Assembly (NCBI GenBank): GCA_025927685.1
Contig: JAICKX010000006.1
Coordinates: forward strand, 1-59,449
Direction: 5' to 3'
Length of the DNA: 59,449 bases
From: Thermoleophilia bacterium
Lineage (GTDB): Bacteria > Actinomycetota > Thermoleophilia > Gaiellales > JAICJC01
Each line of letters opens with the position of its first letter. The first letter of the stretch is position 1. Under the pieces are notes generated by a model. The model made no database searches, was not told the origin of the DNA, and saw nothing but the letters and a program-made list of their open reading frames with translations. Below are positions 25,055 to 33,572 of the stretch, in pieces. The translations under genes and the position numbers were made by a program.

Positions 25055-25055
25055 G

Positions 25056-25553
25056 CTACCAGCGCGCGACCCAGTCGGCCGTCCAGACGCAGGCGCCGGA
25101 ATAGCCGAGGAAGCGGCCGCAGGCCCGGGCAGCACCGATGACGCGGTACTTCGGGGACAGCAGGATCGCCCGGTGCTCCGGGCTGTGCATCCACGCGCGC
25201 ACGGTCGCGCGCGCTCCCGACTTCGTGCCCCATCCCCAGGCCAGCGTCTCGCCGGCGACCCAGGAGTAGCCGTTCACGTAGCCCGTCTTCAGGATGCGGT
25301 CGACCATCGTCGAGCCGCTCGGGCTCGTGTGGGAGAAGTAGTCGCGGTACACCATGTCGTCGGAGTGGCGGATGGCGGCGCTGTGAAGCGCCCGGCTGGC
25401 GTCCACCGGATCCAGGCCGTGGCGGGCCCGGACGTGGTTGATGCGCTTGACGAGGAGCTTGCGGGGCGGCGTCTGCGATGCAGAGGCGACCCCCGGCTGG
25501 GCAGCCACGGCCGCCACGATGGCGGCGGCGATGACCGTGAGTCGAATGAGCAT
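25056..25553 (-). CDS. Secreted CAP-domain (SCP/PR-1) protein
   Basis: A 165-residue exported protein. ATG at 25553 is selected because a signal peptide (MLIRLTVIAAAIVAAVAA, cleaved after ASA) follows at once; two upstream ATGs would put it too far inside. The mature part has the bacterial CAP core: LLVKRINHVRARHGLDPV, LHSAAIRHSDDMVYRDYFSH, GETLAWG and AWMHSPEHRAILLSPKYRVIG. The two His and two Glu-type cavity residues (RHS, GE, PEH) are there. The function of bacterial CAP proteins is mostly unknown; lipid or cell-wall binding has been proposed. Confidence 0.88.
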   Translation of the reverse strand: MLIRLTVIAAAIVAAVAAQPGVASASQTPPRKLLVKRINHVRARHGLDPVDASRALHSAAIRHSDDMVYRDYFSHTSPSGSTMVDRILKTGYVNGYSWVAGETLAWGWGTKSGARATVRAWMHSPEHRAILLSPKYRVIGAARACGRFLGYSGACVWTADWVARW

Positions 25554-25659
25554 GCCCCAACGGTCGACCATCGAGCCGGGCGTGACCATCGCCGGAGCGG
25601 CCAATTTGACTCACCGCCCGGCGGCGCGGACCCTCCCCGGAATGCCGTAGGCGACGCTG

Positions 25660-26154
25660 CTACGGCGCGGGCGGCGCCGGGCACGTGGCCGGGGCCGGGT
25701 CGGAGTAGGCGTCGGCGAACTTGACCGGGCCGATCGCCGTCTCCGTCCAGAAGCCGGCGTGGATCCGCCACGGGTACTGGCAGAGCGGCGCAAACCGCTC
25801 CGTCCCGTCGCCGTCGTCCCAGTAGAGCACGCAGCAGACGAGGCTGATCGCCCGGTCGCTCCCCGCCGGGAAGTACGAGGTCGCCGACGGGTAGTAGATG
25901 TGGTTGAAGACCCGGCGGCCGCCGTGCCACAGCCCGTCGCCGGTCTGGTACTGCGGCGAGAGCGCGACCCGCCACTCCGGCAGGCAGGCTCCGGCGACGG
26001 CGTTCGTCCCCACCATCCAGCCGACCACGCCGTCCTTCACGACCCAGGCCGGGTCGACGGCAGCGGTGCAGGCCGGCTCGGCGCCGGCCGGCGCCGTCGG
26101 GCTGCCGGCGCACATGGCGGCTGCGAGAGCGGCGATCAGGGCGATGCGGCGCAT
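25660..26154 (-). CDS. Small exported Cys-containing protein, last gene of the lipid operon
   Basis: A 164-residue protein with a signal peptide (MRRIALIAALAAAMCAGSPT). The mature part contains several Cys (PACTAA, GACLPEW, SLVCCVLYWDD, PLCQYPW, ATCPAP) and aromatic beta-rich segments (VFNHIYYPSATSYFPAG). I do not recognise a family. ATG overlaps the stop of the patatin gene by one base and GGAGG lies 6 nt upstream, so it belongs to the operon. It could be an extracytoplasmic partner or an immunity/binding protein; neither is shown by sequence. Confidence 0.75.
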   Translation of the reverse strand: MRRIALIAALAAAMCAGSPTAPAGAEPACTAAVDPAWVVKDGVVGWMVGTNAVAGACLPEWRVALSPQYQTGDGLWHGGRRVFNHIYYPSATSYFPAGSDRAISLVCCVLYWDDGDGTERFAPLCQYPWRIHAGFWTETAIGPVKFADAYSDPAPATCPAPPAP

Positions 26155-28724
26155 CAGCGACCTCCGTTCGCTGCGGCGGGTGCGGTTCCCGGCGGCGGCT
26201 CGTCGGTGACCTGGCCCCAGACGGCCTCGGCCAGGTCGCGCACCTTGTCGAGCCGCTGCCACTCCTGGCGGAGCGCCTCGCGGCAGGCGTCGTGGACGAA
26301 CGGCGCGGCGTTGAAGGCCTTCGCCTCGTCCACCGGCAGGATCCGGTTGACGAGCAGGTCGACGAGCTGGCAGCAGCCGTCGAGCCGGCCCCACAGGTAG
26401 TCGTTCTGCCGGTAGCCCTCCTCGAAGAAGGCGCCGAAGTGATGCACGCCCACGCCGTAGAGCTTGCGCGTGCCGGAGGGGGGCTCGATCCCGTGCGTCT
26501 CGAGCGGGCTGATCCTGCGAACCTCGATGTTCCCGTCGCGCTCGGTGACGCCGCGCTGGAGCGTGATCGGGAAGGTGATCGCATCCCAGATCGGGAACCC
26601 GGCGTAGCGGATCAGGAGATCGCGCCGCAGCGCCGCCCGGTCGCCGACCCATCCCGCCAGGGCGGTATGGAGCTGCTCGAACGTGTCCCGCCCGAACCCG
26701 GACATGAGCGGCGCGAGCGCCGCCTTCGCCGCGGCGTGGGCGCCGGCCACATCGGCCTCGTGACGCCTGGCGAACTCCTCGAGCTCCGTGTCGGCGTCCC
26801 ACTCGGGCCGCGCGTCGGGGGGCGGCACGAGCCGTCGAAGCGCGTCCGTCGAGAAGGCATGCGCCGCGGCCTCTGCGAAGCCCCGATCTGCGGCCGCCGC
26901 ACGGGCGGCCCGCTCGACGGCGGCGGCCCGCTCCGCCACGACCGCCTTCACCGCGCTCACGTCCGTGCGGCTCGGTCCGTCGCTCAGGCCGTAGGCCCAC
27001 GCCAGGCCGTCGCGGACGAACGCGATGCGGCGGCGCTCATAGTCGACGTCGAACGCCCGCAGGAACGGGGCCGGGTCCTGCACCTGGCTCGGCCCCGCCT
27101 GGTCGCCGACCCGCGGCAGGAGCCCTGCCCGGACGGCCGACCGGCGCATCGCCGCCCGCACCAGCTCCCGCTGAGCGGAGTCCGCCGGATAGCCGCAGGC
27201 ATCGGCGGCAAGCTCGGCGAGCCCGTTCACGACCTGGCTCACCTTCACCCGGGTGTAGGTGGGCGTGAGGTCATCGCTCGCATGCACCTCCGAGCCGACC
27301 GCCTGCCACCACCCGGCGTCCACAGCGCCGGCCGGGTGCTCGAGGGCATCCGGGCGACCGGTGCCGGCGGCGATCTTCGCGACCCGCTCGCGCACGTCGT
27401 CGAACCGCTGCTCGATGACCGACCGCAGCTCGTCGGCGTCGGTGTTGCGACGGCGCACCTTCGCGACCTGGTCGCCCATCGTCTGCGAGAGCGGGATCGT
27501 CGAGATGCTGCGGAACGTCTCGGCGGCCAGGTTGCCGGGCGGGGGGACGTCGAGGTCGCGCAGCCTCAGCGCGTCGGGATGGTTCACGACGGTGGGCGAC
27601 GGCTCCACGTAGACCAGCGCGCGCCGCACCTCGGATGCCGCCGTCCGGCTCCGGACCGCCGCGATGGCGGCGTCGAACGGCATGTTGTCGAGGACGCCGC
27701 CGTCGACGAACCGGCGCGCGCCGGCCTGATCGTCGCCGGGGTACCGCTCGAAGTACCGGGCCGCGACGGCGTCCCAGGCCTCGCCCTCCCCGTCGCCGTG
27801 CAGCTGCGTTCGGAAGTGCTCGAGGCTGACCGGCGCGAACGCGCCCGGGAAGGACGCCGTCGCCCGGGCCGCGAACGCGAGCATGCCGACGTCCGGGTCG
27901 AGGACGCCCTGTCCGTCGCCACGCAGGCGGAACACGTGCCGGTGCGCCTCGTCGAACACCACCTGGCGCGACAGTGGGACGGCGTCGTAGTGGCCCGCGA
28001 ATTCGGTCGCCGTGACCGCCAGATCGATCCCGGTGTCGGCGAAGACGAGCCCGTCCGGCCGGGGCCGGTCGGGGCGCCGCATCTGCGTGAGCGCCTTCCA
28101 GGTGAGCCGGCACATGAGGTCGCCGGAGAGCACGCTCGGCGGCCTGTGCGTCACGAACTCCGTGACCGGCTTTCGCAGGTGGACGGCCGCCCCGATCCGC
28201 CGCGCCCACCGGATCAGCCGGCTGCGCCCGAGAAACGACGTGCTCGGAGGCGGCGTGCCGAGGGCCTTGTCGAGCGGCTCCGCGATCCCCGCCAGGCCGC
28301 GCGACTGGGCCGAAACGGCGGTGAGGAGCTGCTTCACCTTCGGGTCGAGCAGCTTCTTGAAGTCGCCCTCGGTGATCCAGAAGTCGCGGATCGCCTCCTG
28401 CGAGTAGTCGCCGTCGAGCGCCCGGGCCAGGCAGATCCCGTTGATGCCGCCTGCAGAGGTGCCCGCCACGACGTCGACGCCGACCTGGATCCGGTGCGGG
28501 TCCCCCCGATCGTCCGCCGCCTTCTCCAGAGCGGCGAGGAGGCGGCCGTAGACTGCGGCCGTGCCCGGCGGCTCGCCGGCTCCGGCCGGCGGACGGATCG
28601 CAGATCCCGTCACGACCTCCTGGATCTCGCGGGTGATCCCGCTCATGTAGATGGCCAGCGAGACGCCTCCGTAGCAGACGAGCGCCAGCCGCATCTCGAG
28701 CGTGTCTCGTGTGTCCGTCGCCAT
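26154..28724 (-). CDS. Patatin-like phospholipase with C-terminal DUF3376-type region
   Basis: An 856-residue protein of the patatin-related type (TIGR03607-like). The oxyanion segment is CYGGVSLAIYMSGITREI (residues 17-34), the nucleophile S90 lies in VVAGTSAGGINGI and the catalytic Asp in FVDGGVLDNMPFD near 339, so the Ser-Asp dyad is complete. The C-terminal 400 residues are helical and include ITFPITLQRGVTERDGNIEV and GVGVHHFGAFFEEGYRQND. There is no signal peptide, so it acts in the cytoplasm or on the inner leaflet. It lies 13 nt after the TPR gene. It would release free fatty acids, the substrate of the alpha-dioxygenase encoded by the first gene of the operon. Confidence 0.9.
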   Translation of the reverse strand: MATDTRDTLEMRLALVCYGGVSLAIYMSGITREIQEVVTGSAIRPPAGAGEPPGTAAVYGRLLAALEKAADDRGDPHRIQVGVDVVAGTSAGGINGICLARALDGDYSQEAIRDFWITEGDFKKLLDPKVKQLLTAVSAQSRGLAGIAEPLDKALGTPPPSTSFLGRSRLIRWARRIGAAVHLRKPVTEFVTHRPPSVLSGDLMCRLTWKALTQMRRPDRPRPDGLVFADTGIDLAVTATEFAGHYDAVPLSRQVVFDEAHRHVFRLRGDGQGVLDPDVGMLAFAARATASFPGAFAPVSLEHFRTQLHGDGEGEAWDAVAARYFERYPGDDQAGARRFVDGGVLDNMPFDAAIAAVRSRTAASEVRRALVYVEPSPTVVNHPDALRLRDLDVPPPGNLAAETFRSISTIPLSQTMGDQVAKVRRRNTDADELRSVIEQRFDDVRERVAKIAAGTGRPDALEHPAGAVDAGWWQAVGSEVHASDDLTPTYTRVKVSQVVNGLAELAADACGYPADSAQRELVRAAMRRSAVRAGLLPRVGDQAGPSQVQDPAPFLRAFDVDYERRRIAFVRDGLAWAYGLSDGPSRTDVSAVKAVVAERAAAVERAARAAAADRGFAEAAAHAFSTDALRRLVPPPDARPEWDADTELEEFARRHEADVAGAHAAAKAALAPLMSGFGRDTFEQLHTALAGWVGDRAALRRDLLIRYAGFPIWDAITFPITLQRGVTERDGNIEVRRISPLETHGIEPPSGTRKLYGVGVHHFGAFFEEGYRQNDYLWGRLDGCCQLVDLLVNRILPVDEAKAFNAAPFVHDACREALRQEWQRLDKVRDLAEAVWGQVTDEPPPGTAPAAANGGR

Positions 28725-28737
28725 CGGCGTTCGCTCC

Positions 28738-29769
28738 TCAGTTGTGGACGTGGTCGCGACCTCCGCGACCGGCGAGCTCGCCGGCCCGCGCCAGGGCCGC
28801 CTCGGTGGCGAAGTGCGGGCGCAGTGCGTGGTCGCGCGCGGCCCAGCGGAGCGCGGCCTCGCCGTCGGCCTCGACCTCCGCGAAGTACTCCGCCAGATGG
28901 TGCAGGTACTGGACCTCGCCGAGTGCGACGGACTCCAGGTAGCCCGCAAGCGCCCGCTCGTGCCAGGCCCGGGCGCCGGCGTCGGCCCCGGCCCGGCCGA
29001 GCAGGTCGCCGGCCAGGTGGGCGAGCTCGGGGCGGCCGGTCCGTGCGGCGCACTTCTCGGCGAGCGCGACCGCCTCCTCCAGCCGGCCCTGCGCGGCGCG
29101 GACCTCGGCCAGCCGGCGCTCGACCATCCAGTGGCCCGAATAGGCGCGGACCGCGCGGTCGCAGCAGGCCGCGGCCTCGGCAATGCGGCCGTGGCGCAGG
29201 TGCAGGCGGCTCCGCTCACCCTCGACCCAGGCGTACGACGGAAGCTCCTTGGCCGTGATCGCGGCGGCGGCGTCGGCGTAGAGCTGTTCGGCCCGGGCCG
29301 GGTCGCCCAGCACGGCCTCGAAGTGGGCGAGCCGGGCCAGCGCGTCCCAGGAGCCCGTCTCGGCCGCGAGCCGCTCGTAGGCGCTCCTGGCGTCCTCGTA
29401 GCGGCCGAGCTGGAGGTCGACATCGGCCCGGACCGCCCGCCCGTCGGGCGAACCGGCGAGCCCGTCGCCCGCGGCGATGCTCGCCAGCGCCTCGGGCAGC
29501 TCGTGCTGCTTCAGGTGCGCCGTCGCCCGCAGGTAGCAGAGGTCGGGCCACGGCCCGAAGCGGTCGAGCTGGGCGTCGAGGACGGCCGCCGCGGCGCGCA
29601 ACTCGCCGACGCCACCCGAGAGCGACGCCCGGTTCAGGCGGCAGGACGCGAGCCGGGTCGCCTCCTCGGCGTTCGCGGGGCCCGAGCCCTCCTCCCGGTC
29701 GGAGATCTCGGCCGCGAGCCGGTCCAGATCCCGGTCGGCGTCAGTGGCGGCTGCGACGGCGCTAGGCAT
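28738..29769 (-). CDS. TPR-repeat protein
   Basis: A 343-residue soluble, Ala/Leu-rich helical protein with TPR units (for example YLRATAHLKQHELPEALASI; VDLQLGRYEDARSAYERLA; RLAHFEAVLGDPARAEQLYA). No enzymatic motif is present. It overlaps the DUF4331 gene by 8 nt and precedes the patatin gene by 13 nt, so it is an obligate operon member and probably a scaffold linking other products. The His-rich C-terminus (GRGGRDHVHN) is unusual. Confidence 0.82.
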   Translation of the reverse strand: MPSAVAAATDADRDLDRLAAEISDREEGSGPANAEEATRLASCRLNRASLSGGVGELRAAAAVLDAQLDRFGPWPDLCYLRATAHLKQHELPEALASIAAGDGLAGSPDGRAVRADVDLQLGRYEDARSAYERLAAETGSWDALARLAHFEAVLGDPARAEQLYADAAAAITAKELPSYAWVEGERSRLHLRHGRIAEAAACCDRAVRAYSGHWMVERRLAEVRAAQGRLEEAVALAEKCAARTGRPELAHLAGDLLGRAGADAGARAWHERALAGYLESVALGEVQYLHHLAEYFAEVEADGEAALRWAARDHALRPHFATEAALARAGELAGRGGRDHVHN

Positions 29770-31327
29770 GCGGCGCCGCCAGGTAGGGGAACTCGGGCAG
29801 GAAGTCGACGTCGTTCCGAAGCGGGTTGGGCGGCGTCCTGGGCACGATCGGCGCCGCGTCCCAGAGGGCCTGGTCGTTCAGCATCTCGAGGTGGTACGGG
29901 CGGCCGTTCAGCTCGGCCTCCATGTCGAGGAAGAGCGACAGGAACCGGGTCGCCACCTGGTCCTCGAGCCGGCGGCCGAACGGCCAGGTGCCGGTGGTGT
30001 CCATGTCGATCGCGCACGCGTTCGGGACGAAGATCTCGACGGAGCGCCGCAGCGGGATGTCGGCGCCGCTCGGGTTCCAGGAGTCGTCGGGCATGTTGAG
30101 GCGCTGGAACACCAGCCGGCGGACGCGCGGGAACGCGGTCGCCGCCAGCGAGTACGTGCGGTGCACCGAGACCGGCGAGTCGTCGTGGTCGAACGAGGTC
30201 CGGAGGCCGAGCGCGCTGATCGACGGCCCGAACCCCCAGCCCAGGTGCGCGAGCCGCTTCACGAAGTGCGGGGCGAGCCAGAAGTTGTTCGCGCCCAGCT
30301 GCCGGTTGTCCTCGCGCTCGGAGAGCCCGGCGTCGGCGAACGGCTGGCCGACCGTGTCGACGAGCTTGTAGCGCTTCAGCTCGTCGTCCAGCCTGAGCGA
30401 CTCGATCAGCGCCCACGGATGCTCGATCCAGAGCGGGTGGTCCGGGATCGTCTCGACCTTGTGGGCCGCCTTCAGCACCCAGCTCTCGCCCCAGACGTTC
30501 ACGATCCGGTGGCGCTCGGGCTCGCCCGTCAGGAACCGCAGCGGCAGCTCGAGCACGATCGCGTTCACGTTGCGGCCGGCCTGGGCGTCCTCGCCGCTGT
30601 AGACGAAGCGGAAGTTGCCGTCGGCGTCCCTGGCGAAGCGGTCGCCCTCCCAGGTCAGCGGCCCGGGAGGCAGGTCGATCTTCACGCCGCGGCCGAGGCG
30701 CGGGTTCTCGGGGTCGAAGTTGAAGAGGTCGTTGCCCTCCAGCTCGAGCAGCGTTTTCGGGATCGGGAGCTCGCGCAGGTCGGGGCGGGTGTGGGGCACG
30801 TGGTAGAACTGGGGCGCGTAGTTGATCGACCGGAAGAAGCCCGGCAGGTCGTTGAAGAAGGCGTCGTCACGGCCGCCGAGGAAGAGCCGGATCGCGCTCC
30901 CGTCCGGCGCCTTCTCCGTCGTGGCCTGGTCGAGCTCGACCGTGACCGAGAAGCTCCCGCCGGCGAAGCCCACGAAGTCGACCTTCGCCCGCCGGTCGGC
31001 GCCGGCCCGCACCCGCACCTCGGCCGGCCGCAGCTCGCCGAGGTACTTGTCCTTCACCGCGCCGACGTAGCCGAGCAGTGCCTCGAGGCTCCAGTCGTCG
31101 TCGGGCCACGCCACCCGCGCGCCCGTCGTCACGAGGAGCCGGTAGAGCATGTCGGTGTCGAAGACGCCGGCGGTCGGCACCGACGCGAATGTGAGCGCGA
31201 TGACCACCCGCTCGCCGTCGCTCGTGTCGGGGCTCGGGTAGCCGAAGAGGTCGTAGACGTCCGCCGCGCTCACGTCGATGTCCGAGAAGATCGAGTTGAC
31301 GGCGTTGGGATCGTTGTGGTCGGCCAT
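29762..31327 (-). CDS. DUF4331 domain protein
   Basis: A 521-residue protein that begins with the DUF4331 hallmark MADHNDPNAVNSIFSDIDVS, placing acidic residues and His near the N-terminus, and continues with beta-rich segments (VVIALTFASVP, RIVNVWGESWVL, VFQRLNMPDDSWNPSGADIP, FVPNACAIDMDTTGTW, LFLDMEAELNGRPYHLE). Unlike many DUF4331 proteins it has no signal peptide. The function of the family is not known. ATG at 31327 follows GGAGG. It is 14 nt from the GMC gene and overlaps the TPR gene. Confidence 0.85.
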   Translation of the reverse strand: MADHNDPNAVNSIFSDIDVSAADVYDLFGYPSPDTSDGERVVIALTFASVPTAGVFDTDMLYRLLVTTGARVAWPDDDWSLEALLGYVGAVKDKYLGELRPAEVRVRAGADRRAKVDFVGFAGGSFSVTVELDQATTEKAPDGSAIRLFLGGRDDAFFNDLPGFFRSINYAPQFYHVPHTRPDLRELPIPKTLLELEGNDLFNFDPENPRLGRGVKIDLPPGPLTWEGDRFARDADGNFRFVYSGEDAQAGRNVNAIVLELPLRFLTGEPERHRIVNVWGESWVLKAAHKVETIPDHPLWIEHPWALIESLRLDDELKRYKLVDTVGQPFADAGLSEREDNRQLGANNFWLAPHFVKRLAHLGWGFGPSISALGLRTSFDHDDSPVSVHRTYSLAATAFPRVRRLVFQRLNMPDDSWNPSGADIPLRRSVEIFVPNACAIDMDTTGTWPFGRRLEDQVATRFLSLFLDMEAELNGRPYHLEMLNDQALWDAAPIVPRTPPNPLRNDVDFLPEFPYLAAPHA

Positions 31328-31341
31328 GCCTGGTGCCCTCC

Positions 31342-33186
31342 TCAACCGCGTCCGGGTCGGGAGACGGGGACGCCGGCGTCGGCCAGGACGGCGTCGCTCG
31401 CCTTCTCGCTGATCATGTAGGTGGGGGTGACGATGAAGAAGCCCGGGATGCGCGGGAAGACCGAGGCGTCGACCACCCGCAGGTTGCGCGCCCCGCGGAC
31501 GCGAAAGCGGCCGTCGAGGACGGCCATCGGGTCGTCGTCGCGGCCGATCTTGCACGTGCACGAGGCGTGGTGGCCCCAGGCGTGGGTGCGCACGAACTCG
31601 CGCAGCCCGTCGTGCGTTCCGATGGAGTCGCCCGGCACCAGCTCGACCGCGTCCATGCCCGACCGGTGTGCCATCCGGCGCACGAACTCGACGCCCCAGA
31701 CGACGTCATCGAGGTCGTCCTCCCCGCCGGGGCTGCCCTCGTCGAAGTAGCGGAAGTCGACGTGCGGCCTCTCCAGCGGGTCGCGCGAGCGCAGGGTCAC
31801 CGATCCGGCGGTGTTGCGCGTGTGCGCCTTCAGGATCGCCCAGGTGAAGACGTCGCGCTGCCGGGCCAGGTCGCGGGAGTAGCCGGGGTAGTAGCCCTCG
31901 AACCGGGCCGGCAGGCCGAAGATGAAGAGGTCGGCCCGCGGCACCACGGCGACCACGGCCCCGTTGCTCGTGTAGGCGCCCTTCCCGTGCCGCCATTCGG
32001 TGAAGCAGCGGTCGTCGGCTCCCCCCTCGGCGGGCGGCGCGAAGCTGCAGCCGTCGAGCAGCGTGAACCGGTCGTCGCGGAGCCGGCTCACGACGCCCAC
32101 CTCGTAGCGGTCCTGGAGGTTCTCGCCCACGCCCGGCAGGTCGACCCGCACCGGGATGCCGTGCTCCTCGAGCTCCGCGCGCGGGCCGATCCCGGACAGC
32201 TTGAGGAGCTGCGGGGTCGAGAAGGCGCCACCGGCCAGGATCACCTCGCGGCGGACGAGGGCCCGGCGCCAGGCGGAGATTGGCTGCGAGGCATCCGCGG
32301 CCCGCGGGTCGGCCGCGTAGGCGTGCGGCACGGTCAGGTACTCGACCCCGGTGGCCGTCGTCTCGTCGTCGAGCACCACCTTCGTGGCCAGCGCGTGCGT
32401 CCGCACGACGAGGTTTCCGTGCGGCTCGGCGGCCGTCCGCAGGATGTGCTCGCGGGTGCCGTTTCGGCGCCCGTCGGCCGTCGCCAGCGGGACGAGCCAC
32501 AGGCCGCGCAGGCTGCCGCCGGCGACGCGCCAGTCGTTCGGGTCGAGCCAGGTGCGCAGGTAGCGGTGGTAGTCCTCGATGCGGGTGAGGCCGCCGACGG
32601 CGCTCCGCAGCTCGGCCCGGGCGGCCGAGAGGATCTCGCCCAGGAGCGCCGGGTCGTGCAGCGCGACGGTGGCGTCGGGCAGGCTCGTCTCGAGCCAGCC
32701 GTCGTAGCCGTGGCGGCGGCGGTTGCCGAGGAGCCGCTGCCACCAGTGCACGTACGTGCAGCGCTCGAGCCGCTCGAAGTGGCCGCGCATCGCCTCGCCG
32801 CTCCAGGACGGATCGTCCAGCTCGGCGGCGATCGCGTCCCAATCCGACCGCGGCCCGGCGATCGTGATCATCGCGTTGTGGGCGGTGCAGCCCCCGAGCG
32901 TGCCGGCGCGCGGGTACCAGACGCCGTCGTGCTCCGCCCGGAACTTGGGGTCGAGCCGGGAGCGCTCCTGCTCGGAGTAGTGGCGGACGAAGTAGTCCCA
33001 GCGCAGCACCTCGTCCTCGGTGGCGTCGCCGTGGAAGGCCGGCACCGAGTAGTGGTAGTTCTCCTCGGCCCCGCCGGCCTCGAGGAGCAGGACGCGCATG
33101 CCGGCCCGGGCGAGGTTCACGGCGATCGGCCCGCCCCCGGCGCCGGAGCCCACCACCACGTAGTCGAAGTCAGGTTCCTGGGGCAC
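31342..33186 (-). CDS. GMC family FAD-dependent oxidoreductase
   Basis: A 614-residue flavoenzyme that oxidises alcohol groups. The FAD-binding fold is FDYVVVGSGAGGGPIAVNLA with the ribose-binding Glu in LLLEAGG; the second GMC signature is GGAFSTPQLLKLSGIGP. The C-terminal catalytic His is in WGHHASCTCKIG. The second catalytic position, usually His or Asn in a GNTNAP-like stretch, is here within PRIPGFFIVTPTYMI and has neither residue, so the mechanism may differ from glucose or choline oxidases. It lies between a membrane protein gene and DUF4331 (14 nt each). It may oxidise a hydroxy fatty acid or alcohol made in the same pathway. Confidence 0.92.
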   Translation of the reverse strand: MPQEPDFDYVVVGSGAGGGPIAVNLARAGMRVLLLEAGGAEENYHYSVPAFHGDATEDEVLRWDYFVRHYSEQERSRLDPKFRAEHDGVWYPRAGTLGGCTAHNAMITIAGPRSDWDAIAAELDDPSWSGEAMRGHFERLERCTYVHWWQRLLGNRRRHGYDGWLETSLPDATVALHDPALLGEILSAARAELRSAVGGLTRIEDYHRYLRTWLDPNDWRVAGGSLRGLWLVPLATADGRRNGTREHILRTAAEPHGNLVVRTHALATKVVLDDETTATGVEYLTVPHAYAADPRAADASQPISAWRRALVRREVILAGGAFSTPQLLKLSGIGPRAELEEHGIPVRVDLPGVGENLQDRYEVGVVSRLRDDRFTLLDGCSFAPPAEGGADDRCFTEWRHGKGAYTSNGAVVAVVPRADLFIFGLPARFEGYYPGYSRDLARQRDVFTWAILKAHTRNTAGSVTLRSRDPLERPHVDFRYFDEGSPGGEDDLDDVVWGVEFVRRMAHRSGMDAVELVPGDSIGTHDGLREFVRTHAWGHHASCTCKIGRDDDPMAVLDGRFRVRGARNLRVVDASVFPRIPGFFIVTPTYMISEKASDAVLADAGVPVSRPGRG

Positions 33187-33200
33187 GCTCCCCGCCCCGG

Positions 33201-33572
33201 TCAGGTCTGCGGCGTCCGCGCGACCAGTGCGAGCGCCGTGTTGACGGACGAGATCGCCGCCGCGGTCGCCGCCGACCGCACCGGCACCTGGCGGCGGGCG
33301 CCTGCGACGACCGCCGAGACCGCGTCGGAGGCGTGGATCAGGAGCGCGAGCCGAAGGGCGTGGTCGCGCACCTCCTCGTCGCGCAGGAGCAGGTCGGCGC
33401 CGATCACGATCGTGCGGATGCCGAAGAGGCGGAACGGGTAGACCGCCGCGTCGTCGGCCCGGAGCCGCCGCGTCAGGAGCCTGGGCGCCAGAAGCGCGGC
33501 CGCTCCGTTGGCGATCCGGATCCCCGCGAGCGCGATCCGGGCGTAGTCGCTCGACGTGCGGGCGCTAGCCAC
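33201..33572 (-). CDS. Small membrane protein
   Basis: A 123-residue protein with three or four hydrophobic segments (IALAGIRIANGAAALLAPRLL, FRLFGIRTIVIGADLLL, LRLALLIHASDAVSAVVAGA, a final AAISSVNTALALVA). I cannot assign a family. The start overlaps the alpha-dioxygenase stop by 8 nt and the stop is 14 nt from the GMC gene. Its place between two redox enzymes suggests a membrane anchor or partner for the alpha-dioxygenase; this is inferred from position only. Confidence 0.75.
   Translation of the reverse strand: MASARTSSDYARIALAGIRIANGAAALLAPRLLTRRLRADDAAVYPFRLFGIRTIVIGADLLLRDEEVRDHALRLALLIHASDAVSAVVAGARRQVPVRSAATAAAISSVNTALALVARTPQT

Noticed and set aside
26292-29258. A 988-codon open frame on the plus strand opposite the patatin and TPR genes.
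   Set aside because: It is an Arg/Gly/Val-rich antisense shadow created by high GC; it has no domain or ribosome binding site, while the minus strand has clear families.
31333-33441. A 702-codon plus-strand frame opposite the GMC gene.
   Set aside because: Antisense shadow of a well-supported GMC oxidoreductase gene.
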